NCBI RefSeq assembly: GCF_018991925.1
Contig: NW_024732309.1
Location: forward strand, 1-64,000
Length of the DNA stretch: 64,000 nucleotides
Direction of reading: 5' to 3'
Source: Homarus americanus
Taxonomy: Eukaryota; Arthropoda; Malacostraca; Decapoda; Nephropidae
A program made the position numbers and the translations under genes. Numbering within the stretch: the stretch's first letter is position 1; every line of letters begins with the position of its first letter. Positions 1-9,719 of the stretch are shown here, piece after piece. The notes below the pieces were generated by a model that saw only the letters and a list, made by a program, of their open reading frames with translations, made no database searches and was not told where the DNA came from.

Positions 1-97
1 AAAGAGAAGGGAGAGGTAAAGGAAGGGAGAAAAATAATAAAAACAGTTATTTTACCCATAATAAACAGATACCTTGTAAACAACACTATTGACACGA

Positions 98-240
98 CTA
101 ACCTAACCTAAACCTAACCTAAACCTAACCTAACCTAAACCTAACCTAAACCTAACCTAAACCTAAACCTAACCTAAACCTAACCTAAACCTAAACCTAA
201 CCTAAACCTAACCTAAACCTAAGCTAACCTAAACCTAACT
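98..240. repeat. AACCT / AAACCT telomere-like array
   Basis: About 140 bp built from mixed pentamers (AACCT) and hexamers (AAACCT). The pentamer is the complement of the arthropod telomere unit TTAGG. The alternating 5/6 period and the location inside a gene-bearing contig suggest an interstitial or microsatellite array rather than a functional telomere. Confidence 0.85.
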
Positions 241-305
241 CCAATTCCAGGGCTGCTACCTTGATAAATATTGTTCATTTTATCTCAAGAATTTATCAGA
301 TATTA

Positions 306-560
306 GTGAATGAGAGAGAGAGAGAGAAAGAATGGAGGGGAAGAGGAGGGGGGAGGAAGGAAGAGGGAGAGGGGAGGAGGGGGAAGAGGAGGGGGGAAGA
401 GGAGGGGGGAAGTGGAGGGGGGAAGAGGAGGGGGGAGATGGAGAGAGCGGGCGAGAGGTGTGGAGGCTGGTATGGTCAGGTGGCCGGGAGGAGGGAGGGA
501 GGAGGAAGGAAGTGGGAAGGAGTGGGAAGGGAGTGGGAAGGAGTGGGAAGGGAGTGGACG
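306..560. repeat. purine-rich (GA/GGGA) low-complexity tract
   Basis: Almost uninterrupted G and A on the plus strand, with short internal repeats such as GGGGGGAAGAGGA and GGAGTGGGAAGGG. Open frames on both strands are by-products of the composition, so no gene is called. Confidence 0.8.
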
Positions 561-659
561 ACAGAACACAATACATGGTGAGAGAATTAAGAGACACGAG
601 ACGATAACAAAGATAGCTAGAATGTGTGTGTGTGTGTGTGTGTCAGTCTCCAACAGTCA

Positions 660-1036
660 AACGTAACTGTAGGTATTTTAATAGAACAGTCACTTGACAG
701 TTCCTTTCCTGTTATATGATCACCAGTCACCGTCCTTGTATAATCACCAGTTATAATCCCCGCCTCTCTCAGCCTCACCGACCCCGCTACTCCGAACCCA
801 ACGCCGCTACTCTGAACCCGACCCCGCTAATGTAAGCCTTACTTGCAGTGGTCATAGAGGTGACAGTCGCCTGCTGGGGATGATCTCACTTATGTAATTG
901 AATATTTCCTGTTCCTCGGCCCAGTAAACTCATAACAAATTTCCTTTTAAAATAACGTATGATGTTTTCCACATCTCCCGGGGGATGGTTCAAGGTCACT
1001 GGGATGCTCGACGAATGATGAGTTTACTAGAAGGTA
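660..1036. other. intergenic stretch, nothing recognised
   Basis: A short (TG)n run lies at about 623-642 just before it. A loose repeat of CCGCTACTCCGAACCC-like units is visible near 780-830. No coding or RNA signal was seen. Confidence 0.5.
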
Positions 1037-1752
1037 CATGAGGCGGGCATCATGAGGCGGGCATCATGAGGCGAGCATCACGAGGCGAGCATCACGAGGC
1101 GAGCATCATGAGGCGAGCATCATGAGGCGGGCATCATGAGGCGAGCATCATGAGGCGAGCATCATGAGGCGGGCATCATGAGGCGGGCATCATGAGGCGG
1201 GCATCATGAGGCGATCATCATGAGGCGATCATCATGAGGCGAGCATCATGAGGCGGGCATCACGAGGCGAGCATCATGAGGCGGGCATCATGAGGCGGGC
1301 ATCATGAGGCGAGCATAATGAGGCGAGCATAATGAGGCGGGCATCATGAGGCGAGCATCATGAGGCGAGGCATCATGAGGCGAGCATCATGAGGCGGGCA
1401 TCACGAGGCGGGCATCATGAGGCGAGCATCATGAGGCGGGCATCATGATGCGGGCATCATGAGGCGAGCATCATGAGGCGGGCATCATGAGGCGAGCATC
1501 ATGAGGCGGGCATCATGAGGCGGGCATCATGAGGCGAGCATCATGAGACGGGCATCACGAGGCGAGCATCATGAGGCGGGCATCATGAGGCGGGCATCAT
1601 GAGGCGGGCATCATGAGGCGAGCATCATGAGGCGAGCATCATGAGGCGGGCATCATGAGGCGAGCATCATGAGGCGGGCATCATGAGGCGAGCATCATGA
1701 GGCGGGCATCATGAGGCGAGCATCATGAGACGAGCATCACGAGGCGAGCATC
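1037..1752. repeat. 14-bp minisatellite, about 51 copies
   Basis: Head-to-tail units of the form ATGAGGCGGGCATC, with recurring A/G and C/T variants at fixed positions. Arrays are contiguous, without unique spacers. The repeat contains the 8-mer GCGGGCAT and is GC-rich relative to its flanks. Confidence 0.95.
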
Positions 1753-1944
1753 TGTATCGCGATTCTCAGATATGTGGAATTATATTTTTCCTAACCTTAA
1801 CCTAACCTGACCAGGGCTGAAAAAACACATCTAATCACTGTATATTATCAGAATAATTACCAAGTCATCTACACCCGGTACTATGTATCTTCGTCAGAGT
1901 GAGACAGCGAAGTTTTCTGACATAATAGAAACCTTTGAGAATCC

Positions 1945-2110
1945 ATGTGTTGGGAGGGGTGTTCGTGTGTGGGGTGTGTGGGGTGTTCGTGTGTGGGGTG
2001 TGTGGGGTGTTCGTGTGTGGGGTGTGTGGGGTGTTCGTGTGTGGAGGGGTGTGTGTGTGTGTGTGTGTGTGGAGGGGTGTGTGTGTGGAGGGGGGTGTGT
2101 GTGTGTATGG
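1945..2110. repeat. 24-bp GT-rich minisatellite and (GT)n
   Basis: About four units of GTGTTCGTGTGTGGGGTGTG-like sequence, degrading into (GT)n/GGAGGGG. It lies just beyond the candidate poly(A) site of the HES-family gene. Confidence 0.85.
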
Positions 2111-2150
2111 TTGGGTTGAAGAATAATACCAATACACAGTTGACAATATA

Positions 2151-2156
2151 TTTATT
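2151..2156 (-). terminator. candidate poly(A) signal of the HES-family gene
   Basis: Minus-strand AATAAA (plus TTTATT) about 700 nt downstream of the stop codon at 2856. It is the first good hexamer found, and the stretch 2157-2855 would be the 3'UTR. A K-box hexamer TGTGAT (minus, 2551-2556), a motif known from insect E(spl)-complex 3'UTRs, lies inside, but a single hexamer may be chance. Confidence 0.45.
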
Positions 2157-2855
2157 AGGAAATATACTTACACATGTATTTATACTCATATTTGTACTAG
2201 TCTCAATAACATAATGGAATACATAACTGTCTTTTTCTGGGGTTGAAATTGGTGAAGAGATTAGTATATTTAGGAGAGGAGGAGAGAAACGCCGTCAGCA
2301 GCAGCAGGAGGGAGACTGAGTCCTTCTGTGGGAGGCATCATCTGCTCACACAGTCAACATGTTACTAGATGGCTCACCAGTAGCCCCAGGCAGTGTTGCG
2401 TCCTTCAGTGTTGTGATATATAAGCAAACTGAAAATGTAAGCCAGGGGACGGTACTGCTCTGGGTGTGCCTCCTGTAGTAGCCGCGTCAGCACACGTTAC
2501 ATCAGTAGTGGCTGATATAAATCTCTCAGACACAAGTATTCACTATACACATCACAGCACCATCGGAATTAGGAACATGAAATTTTATGAACAGTACAGT
2601 GTAGTACTTTAAGATGTCCAAAGATTCTGAAGAAAAAACTACCATTTATGACAGAGAATGAAGAGATACAAACAATGCTGTACTCGGTGTTGTAAGACAG
2701 GCATACACGAATGCCCAAGGTTCAGGTACAGGATTACAAGGCACTCATGACAGGTATGGAAGATAACATTTTCATTTCCACGTCTCACAATATTTACACA
2801 ATTTACTCAATATATAAATATAGAATCTGTTAACAACTGGCCACTGAGTCCAGCT

Positions 2856-3791
2856 TCACCAGGGGCGCCAGTGAGGGTGCTGGTGATGGTGGTGGCGGTG
2901 GACGGGGTAGGGGGCGTGGCGACCCTCTCGGAGTCCGTGACATTGACTGGGCGCTGCCGGGGCCGGAAGGACGCACTGTGTTGGTCGCTGAACTGCTGGG
3001 GTGACGACCGGCCTGGGCAGGACAGCAGCCTTGGGTTTAAGTGTTGGGGGTGAGCGTGTCAAGCTTACAGACACGGTGAAGGATCGTTGTCTGGACACTG
3101 TCTGTGGTGCAGTACGGCGGTGGGGAGTAGCCAGGTCAAGTGGGACAACCTGGGGGGCGGGCTGGTGACCTACCGTGGCCTCGGGAGAGCTGGAGTGTCC
3201 AAACGAAGATTCCAAATGAGAGGAAACTAAATGATCACTACTGGTGCAAGTTTCAGGGCTAGCGAGGTCTTCTGGTGCGTCAGGTGCTGCCTGTGGGCTG
3301 CCCCGGGCTGACTCAGGGGAGGAGGGTGCACCTGCTGCTTCCGGGGACGCGGCGTTGGTCGGGGAACTGTTTCCGGAAGAAATGGCGGTCCAGGATGGTA
3401 ATACCAGCGCCAGTTGTCCCGATGGGAGGCGCGCCTGTACTAATGGCACCCCCGTCAACGACCCCTGGGGCGCCTCCTGCTGCTGTGGTGAACCTTTTGA
3501 TACTGGAACTTCGTCCATCTCTGCTTCAGACTTTATGTTGGCGGGTTCTGGTGTGGTGGTGGAACTAAGGTGTGAGAGGACGCGGGCATGGAGGTCAGGA
3601 GGCAGACCATTGAGGCCGGCGAGGAACCTGCTGACCTCAGCGGCACACTGGGTGAAGCCTGCACGATACTTGGCGGTGGAGTCCGTACTCTGGTGGCGGG
3701 AGGTAGAGGTATCCTGACGGTGGAGAGCCTGCACGTGCCTCACAGTCATCTCCAGAATGTCTGCCTTCTCCAGTTTGCTGTACCGCGTCGG
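2856..3791 (-). CDS. HES-family coding exon 3 (helix 2, Orange, WRPW)
   Basis: 936 nt including the stop. It starts after a CACCCACAG acceptor with PTRYSKLEKADILE, carries the Orange domain and a long low-complexity tail, and ends HPHWRPW. The exon is markedly GC-rich compared with its AT-rich surroundings, as expected for coding sequence here. Confidence 0.93.
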   Translation of the reverse strand, partial: PTRYSKLEKADILEMTVRHVQALHRQDTSTSRHQSTDSTAKYRAGFTQCAAEVSRFLAGLNGLPPDLHARVLSHLSSTTTPEPANIKSEAEMDEVPVSKGSPQQQEAPQGSLTGVPLVQARLPSGQLALVLPSWTAISSGNSSPTNAASPEAAGAPSSPESARGSPQAAPDAPEDLASPETCTSSDHLVSSHLESSFGHSSSPEATVGHQPAPQVVPLDLATPHRRTAPQTVSRQRSFTVSVSLTRSPPTLKPKAAVLPRPVVTPAVQRPTQCVLPAPAAPSQCHGLREGRHAPYPVHRHHHHQHPHWRPW

Positions 3792-5694
3792 CTGTGGGTG
3801 AGATATAATACATTAACAAACGTAATGGCCCAAGTGGTGTACTATTACCTTCGTCGTTAAGTGTGATGAAAATATTACATTCATTGTAGTGGAATTTCTA
3901 CATTTATTATTCATTGTTGGTGACAACTACAGTCAACTAAAGACACGGATGGTGACTCACGTCTTTCCTCTGGGCGGTAAGGACGAGGTTCTTCAGCTCG
4001 TTGAGGCAGTGGTTGATCCTCTCCCTTCTACGCCGTTCCATCAACGGCTTGTTGCTCTGAAGGGACACACACACACACACACACACGGTCAGTAAAATGC
4101 TTAGAAAGACCTTCATGTGTGTACTTTAGCCTCATGTACAGGTCAATAGACACGAGAGTGATTACTGAAGTCTATAAACTGTGAAGCCTAAACATGTATA
4201 CCCCTGAGGTACAGAGTTACACACACACACACACACACACACACTACCAAACCCTCGAACATGAAAAACTTGTCAGTCCAAAAATTTTTATAACTAATGA
4301 TAAAACAGACGCCCATCTTGGATCACCTGAAGATTAGCACCCCAGCGTATTTCAACTCGATATTAAACCTAACCAAACCTAACCTAACCAAACCTAACCT
4401 AACCCAACCAAACCAAACCCAACCTAACCAAACCCAACCTAACCTAACCCAACCAAACCCAACCCCCTACGTTGTGTTATGGTATTAAGGTGAAATAAAG
4501 CTGAAGTAATCCCAAGCTTTCTTTCAACCGTTGATAGAAACTTTCATACAGTATATAATATATTTTGAGGGAAGTTTAAGACTCATGCAACGGTGGTACA
4601 GATGATGACCCCCCGCCCCTGACTTATGAACGAAGTGTATAAATCAAATATAGGGTTTACATAAAGGTGATTTAACTAATTAAACTATCCAACCAGGAGC
4701 GAACTCGTAGCAATGGTTCTTTTTTATTAGACATTTTTAGATTTAGGCTGGAATTAAGTTAGGTTAGGAAACAGAGTAGTGGATGAGTGGAACAAATTAC
4801 CAAACATCATCATTAACTCTAATACGCTGGATAGCTTCAAACACAGGTTGGGTGGATATATGAGCAATAGGGGTTGGGTGTAAACGGGACAGACTAGTAT
4901 GGATCAGTATACACAGACTGACACACTTGAATGGTCCACCTCCCCTCCCAGCGTAACATACCGAACACCTGCCAGCACGCGTCACACCACCTGTTTCATT
5001 CATTATTCTTCCTCTCTTTAACTTACTCGTTAACTTTGCTCCATCTATTATGTCTCTTAGGTCAAGTTACATGAACATAGCCCGTCAGTGTCACAACTAA
5101 TGGAGAGTGAGGGAGTGAGAGGGAGGGAGGGAGAGGGAGGGAGAGAGGGAGAGGCATGAGATTACCTGCAAACAACACCTCTCAATTCCAAAGATCATCT
5201 GCATGTTAGACACCCCATCTAAGGCTTAACCAACCTAACGCTAAGCTAACCTAACTTAACCAAACTCTCTAGGGTGTCTAATCTTCAGGTCCAGTTCTAA
5301 TGATTAGCTTGTGATTTAGTGACGTTATTCCCTTAACCTATACTTGCATATATTTTACTTGATAAAACTAAACGAAATGAATACATACTTACATATACAC
5401 AAACATACATATACACACACATACACACACACCCCTGTACTGTGAAGGGGTACATTATAGGCCTACATATCCGCACACAACCTCTAAATTACACATTACT
5501 CTGTATTCACTAAAATGCTAGTTTAATTTACAACACACAGTAAGAACAGTGGTTGTTTGAGTGAATAATTAAATGTATTCAATTTATTTACAACAATATA
5601 ACACTTTACTGTATAATGTTTACGGTAATTAAAACATGTGTCAGTCCACTACACATAAGGTACCTACTCGTCTGGTCTTGTGGGTGTCTGCCAT
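2856..5694 (-). CDS. Hairy/HES/Deadpan-family bHLH-Orange transcriptional repressor (three coding exons)
   Basis: Spliced CDS 5694..5668, 4056..3961 and 3791..2856 gives 352 residues. Residues 8-67 are the basic helix-loop-helix, with the family-diagnostic proline in the basic region (SNKPLMERRRRERIN) and the helix-2 signature SKLEKADILEMTV. Residues about 82-118 form the Orange domain (KYRAGF...EVSRFL...LSHLSS). A Pro/Ser/Ala-rich tail and a His run precede the C-terminal WRPW that recruits Groucho/TLE. The protein should be a nuclear DNA-binding repressor, often a Notch target. Both introns are phase 0, inside the bHLH coding region, with donors GTAGGTACC and GTGAGTCACC and acceptors ending CAG; fly E(spl) bHLH genes lack introns, so Hairy/HES1/Deadpan-type membership is favoured. 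An in-frame ATG eight codons upstream (5718) is an alternative start; 5694 has the better context. Ortholog identity within the family is not settled. Confidence 0.93.
3961..4056 (-). CDS. HES-family coding exon 2 (basic region, helix 1, loop)
   Basis: Exactly 32 codons, from SNKPLMERRR to the loop ending AQRKD. It is flanked by a CCTTCAG acceptor and a GTGAGT donor. It is too short and intron-bounded to show as a free-standing ORF. Confidence 0.93.
4366..4464. repeat. AACCT / AACCA degenerate array in intron 1 of the HES-family gene
   Basis: Pentamers AACCT, AACCA and AACCC mixed over about 100 bp. It is the same class of repeat as the array at 98-240 but more degenerate. (AC)n runs sit at about 4064-4086 and 4220-4244. 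Confidence 0.75.
4683..4912 (+). mobile_element. 5'-truncated CR1-like LINE fragment (3' end), in HES intron 1
   Basis: About 230 bp closely matching the 3' end of the LINE at 9005-9719. Shared stretches include AACTATCCAACCAGGAGCGA and the peptide-level VDEWNKLPN. It is broken by an internal deletion and TTAGG-like sequence near 4755. It is severely 5'-truncated, as usual for LINE insertions. Confidence 0.85.
5668..5694 (-). CDS. HES-family coding exon 1 (MADTHKTRR)
   Basis: Nine codons ending in the start of the basic region, then a GTAGGTACC donor. Joined to exon 2 it reads TRR-SNKPLMERRR, restoring the expected basic region without a gap. That continuity is the main support for this small exon. 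Confidence 0.85.
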
Positions 5695-5849
5695 GCTGGA
5701 GTTGCTTGACGTACACATTATCACTCCACTGTCTCTTAATACCTTCCTCAGGTTAATGTCTGTCTCGCGTAAAATAATTCTTGTTTAAATTAAGGCACTA
5801 GTCCATGGGTGTAATCGAGGCACACGTCTGCAGCGCCAGTCGCGTGTCT

Positions 5850-5919
5850 CGGTCTGGTCTGCACGTCCGGCACGGTCTGGTCTGCACGTCCGGCACGGTC
5901 TGGTCTGCACGTCCGGCAC
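5850..5919. repeat. three 23-bp tandem repeats in the HES 5' leader/promoter
   Basis: Three perfect direct copies (5851-5873, 5874-5896, 5897-5919) of a unit with GGTCTGGTCTGCACGTCCGG as its first 20 bases. They lie about 155-225 bp upstream of the start codon. Each contains CACGTC, close to E-box/Hairy-type sites, and the array runs into a CACGTG E-box at 5919-5924. A regulatory role is inference. Confidence 0.8.
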
Positions 5920-6162
5920 ACGTGGCCACGAGACGTCAACTGATACTCGCACACGATATTCACCCAAGGCGCACTCCAGCAGTGTTACCAGATAGCTCTA
6001 GTCACGTTATATTACCTATTTTACCATCAGTTTAATTCGTAAAAACAGTTTTAACAAATGATTGTAAAACAGATACATCGTTTGATACTGATATGACGAT
6101 AATAATTCAATATTTCCTTATTTTTACTCGTTGTAAATTATATCTCGTTATCACTAGTAGGG

Positions 6163-6380
6163 GGTGTGATAATGACGTCATAGTACACAACCACGCCTCT
6201 TACGCGCGCTATCGTTAAACGTCATTATCACACCGACCAATCACAGCCACGAAAAATCTAAGAACACGTGAAGAGTTCCTTGATTGGGTAGCGGGTGAGG
6301 TAGGCGGGGCCATCACCCACGTGTCAGGTAGGAGGGGGGGCGGGGCTCCTCCACGTGGCTCCTCAGATATCAATTTATAA
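6163..6380 (-). promoter_or_regulatory. promoter-like region of the HES-family gene
   Basis: Compact cluster 470-690 bp upstream of the start codon. A 16-bp perfect inverted repeat (6163-6178 / 6219-6234) overlaps the CRE palindrome TGACGTCA at 6173-6180. CCAAT is at 6236-6240 and in reverse near 6281. CACGTG E-boxes are at 6265-6270, 6318-6323 and 6352-6357. GC boxes are near 6303 and 6338-6346, and a minus-strand TATAAAT near 6372. HES proteins bind CACGTG-type sites, so feedback control is plausible. No convincing Su(H) site was found. Transcription start not determined. Confidence 0.5.
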
Positions 6381-6446
6381 GATTCTGTTGAGTTCCCGTC
6401 AGCCATCTCCCCTCACTCTCACCCGTCTCCTTTATTTCTGTCTCTT

Positions 6447-7138
6447 TCTTCTATCTTCCACCTGTCCCTCACTCTTCCACCTGTCTCTCACTCTTCCACC
6501 TGTCTCTCACTCTTCCACCTGTCTCACCCTTCCACCTGTCCCTCACTCTTCCACCTGTCTCACCGTTCCACCTGTCTCTCACTCTTCCACCTGTCTTTCA
6601 CTCTTCCACCTGTCCCTCACTCTTCCACCTGTCTCTCACTCTTCCACCTGTCTTTCACTCTTCCACCTGTCTCACTCTTCCACCTGCCTCTCACTCTCCA
6701 CCTGTCTCTCACTCTTTCACCCTGTCCTCACCTTTCCACCTGTCTCTCACCCTTCCACCTGTCTCTCTCACTCTTCCACCTGTCCCTCACTCTTCCACCT
6801 GTCTTCCCTGTTCTCCCACCCGTCTCCTCACTCTTCCACCTGTCCCTCACTCTTCCACCTGTCTCTCACTTCCACCTGTCTCACCTCCACCTGTCTCACC
6901 CTCCACCTGTCTCTCACTCTTCCACCTGCCCTCTCACTCTTCCACCTGTCTCTCACTCTTCCACCTGTCTCTCACCTTCCACCCGTCTTCACCTTCCAAT
7001 CTGTCTTTCACTCTCTTCCACCTGTCTCTCTCACTCTCTCCACCTGTCTCTCACTCTTCCACCTGTCCCCACCTTCCACCTGTCTCTCACTCTTCCACCT
7101 GTCTCTCACTCTTCCATCTGTCTCTCACTCTTCCATCT
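6447..7138. repeat. 19-bp pyrimidine-rich minisatellite, about 36 copies
   Basis: Units of TTCCACCTGTCTCTCACTC with single-base indels. A Ser/Leu/Pro-rich plus-strand open frame of 262 codons runs across it because of the repeat, not because of a gene. It abuts the promoter-like region of the HES gene. Confidence 0.93.
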
Positions 7139-7232
7139 ACTAACTGGCTATTAACTAACCATCTATTTGATACATTATTAAAATAGTCTAACAAAACACA
7201 AGACCAAAATAGGTTAACAGGTTCATTTGTGT

Positions 7233-7234
<2 letters not shown>

Positions 7235-7281
<47 letters not shown>

Positions 7282-7430
7282 AAATTAGACAAGTCGATGG
7301 AAAACACAACATTTATAGGAAAAAACCCAAACAATAATTTCAGGACAATGCCTTTACATATATTCCCTATAGCACTTCATTATCACTTTTATCCGTAGTC
7401 ATGTCAACATCCACATCACCTCGACACGTC

Positions 7431-7471
<41 letters not shown>
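7235..7471. repeat. (GA)n at 7235-7279 and (CA)n at 7434-7471
   Basis: Two pure dinucleotide microsatellites about 150 bp apart. No other signal in the stretch. Confidence 0.9.
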
Positions 7472-7474
<3 letters not shown>

Positions 7475-7479
7475 TAATA

Positions 7480-8076
7480 ACTCATACTATCACTACTACA
7501 GGTGGATGAGTGTACTGTATTACGCGTGGATGATATAATGTTTCTAGGTTCTTGCAATGTAAAAACGAAAAGAATATATCGATGGCTGTAATATATTCGA
7601 TAAGCTGAGACCAGTATCAGATATTTCCAAGTAGTGTAAATTAACCCTGAAATGCCTTAAACACCATTTAAAATTTACGATCTTGTTTAATTTACATATA
7701 AAACAAATTTTGGGAGTTTATTTCCCTCTGAGGTTACAACATACATTACATCGCTGTATAGGAATTTTGCCTAAAATTGGATGACATAAAAAATGACGCC
7801 ACCGTGATTTCATAACCAGAAAATACGAGCCGATTATCTACGTTCTTTTATTTATAGACCTAAAAAGTTATTCTTGACCTTGGATCACTTTTAACAAGGA
7901 ATGCACACGGGACCATACATTACCACCCATACAGATACCAATATTTAGTTCTCTACTATATTTAGGACTATTCTATATTCAACTCTTCAATACGTGGACC
8001 AAGGATGTGGATGTGTTATATAAGTCATATTATCAAGTTTCCGGACAATACACCAAGTGTTCCTTAACATTACGAA
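7480..8076. other. AT-rich intergenic stretch, nothing recognised
   Basis: No open frame of note, no terminal inverted repeat and no similarity to other parts of the window were seen by eye. Confidence 0.5.
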
Positions 8077-8358
8077 ATGCAAGGATACAGTAACCCTAAT
8101 CACAACTATACTGCTTACAACACTTCCCTGGATACTGTCGATAAGGAGAAAGATCTAGGCATTGTGAGAGAGATCATTTACTATGGAGGAGATGCAACAA
8201 GTGCGGGGCAGCAGGAGAGAACAATCAGAAATTTGGGAATTATTAAACGTAACCCCCACCACCCCCAATACAAAGATGGGAAAATACTCCTTCAACTGCA
8301 CAGCGACTATCCAAAAACTTATTTACACTTTAATTACCCAGAAACTAATTTAATGTAA
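8077..8358 (+). pseudogene. possible degraded LINE reverse-transcriptase C-terminus
   Basis: A 93-codon frame contains VDKEKDLGIV, later RTIRNLGIIKRN and KDGKILLQLHSDYPKTYLHFN. These fall in the order and spacing of the CR1-type region seen intact at 9019 (ERDLGV ... KANKVLGFIQR ... VILKLYFALVRPHLDY). The similarity is weak and there is no Met-supported gene structure. It could also be chance. Confidence 0.35.
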
Positions 8359-8359
8359 A

Positions 8360-9004
8360 GATCCCAGGAGCCATAACCAGAATTTTTCACCCAGTAAGGT
8401 TTTTTTTCTTCTCATAGGCGGACAATAAAAACGACATATTCAAGAGGATGCAGCTATGTGCTTCCAAATTCCACTAAAATAACTCACTTTAAGTTTTCTT
8501 CGAATGTGGCCCTGAAAACTGAAGAGCCTGTCAAGGAGCACCTTATTTTACCACGAAATATTTTATCTGAAAAGCAAAATTTAACATTCAACAAGGAATA
8601 TTGTGTTTTCTTCAAATAACTACCAGCTCATGAGAGAGGAAGAACCATAACAAACTGAGGGGATGACTTAAAGGAAGAACCAGATAACTAAGAGACGTCC
8701 TCCTCGTTTCATCAAGGATCACCAAGATCTGATTGGATCCAGATTCAATCCTCTATGGCGAGAAGTGCACTGAGAAATATATTTTACGTATTCTGATTCA
8801 ATCTGGAATAGAGTTTTGGTAATGGCAAGAAACATTAGACTTGTCAGTTCTATAAGAGGATGCAAGATGCTGCAATGAAAGGTGACTTAAAAGACCAAGT
8901 AATAATGGCGTAAGGGAATTCAAAGTTCCGGAAACTGTTTGAGATAATGATATACACAAGTCACCATCTACCGTTATAGAACATCACTGGATCAAGAAAA
9001 TTTA
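8360..9004. other. intergenic stretch between two LINE remnants
   Basis: No recognisable coding, repeat ends or regulatory structure. It may be older LINE sequence decayed beyond reading. Confidence 0.4.
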
Positions 9005-9719
9005 CCGAGTGATACCAGATGAACAACGATGCCATAGAGAAATCCGACTGCGAGAGAGATTTAGGAGTAATGATAAGTAGGAACCTTAAGCCAAGTAAAC
9101 AATGTGTTTTTGCTCGTAACAAGGCTAATAAAGTACTTGGGTTCATACAAAGGAGTGTTAGTTACAAGACTAGCGAGGTCATCCTAAAACTGTATTTTGC
9201 TCTTGTGAGACCACACCTGGATTACGCAGTTCAGTTCTGGTCACCGTATTACAGAATGGATATAGAATCCTTGGAAAGAATTCAGAGGAGAATGACAAGA
9301 CTAATCCTGGGCATTAGGAACCTTGAGTATAGAGACAGGTTAAAGCATCTTAATTTGCACTCCCTCGAGAGACGTAGAGCGAGGGGTGACCTGATAGAGG
9401 TGTATAAGTGGAAGGCAGGGCTAAACAAAGGGGACATTACAAAGGTACTCAAACTATCCAACCAGGAGCGAACTCGTAACAATGGTTTTAAATTAGACAA
9501 ATTTAGATTTAGGCGTGAAATAGGTAAACACTGGTTTGGAAATAGAGTAGTGGATGAGTGGAACAAGTTACCAAATATCATCATTAACTCGAATACGCTG
9601 AATAGCTTCAAACATAGGTTGGATGCTCATATGATCAATAGGGGTTGGGTGTAAACGGGACTGCCCAGTATGGGCCAATAGGCTTGCTGCAGTTTCCTCC
9701 ATTCTTATGTTCTTATGTT
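9005..9719 (+). mobile_element. 5'-truncated CR1-like non-LTR retrotransposon with 3' octamer tail
   Basis: An uninterrupted 211-residue frame (9019-9654) encodes the end of a reverse transcriptase. It reads ERDLGVMIS, then LVRPHLDYAVQFWSP, ERIQRRMTRLI, RRRARGDLIEVYK and VVDEWNKLPN, a motif series characteristic of CR1/L2-type LINEs. The active-site domain (FADD box) lies further 5' and is missing. A stop codon sits two codons before the first Met. The 3' end is a short repeat of TTCTTATG (9701-9719), resembling the octamer tails of CR1 elements. The clean frame suggests a fairly recent insertion. A second truncated copy of the same family is at 4683-4912. Confidence 0.9.

Noticed and set aside
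280..666. Gly/Glu/Arg-rich and Pro/Ser-rich frames near the left end
   Set aside because: Purine-rich low-complexity DNA translated in several frames.
1037..1752. Regular short repeats resembling a CRISPR array
   Set aside because: Units are contiguous 14-mers without unique spacers, in an animal genome context.
6355..7143. 262-codon Ser/Leu/Pro-rich open frame
   Set aside because: It is the translation of the 19-bp pyrimidine minisatellite; indels shift the frame and no splice or domain support exists.
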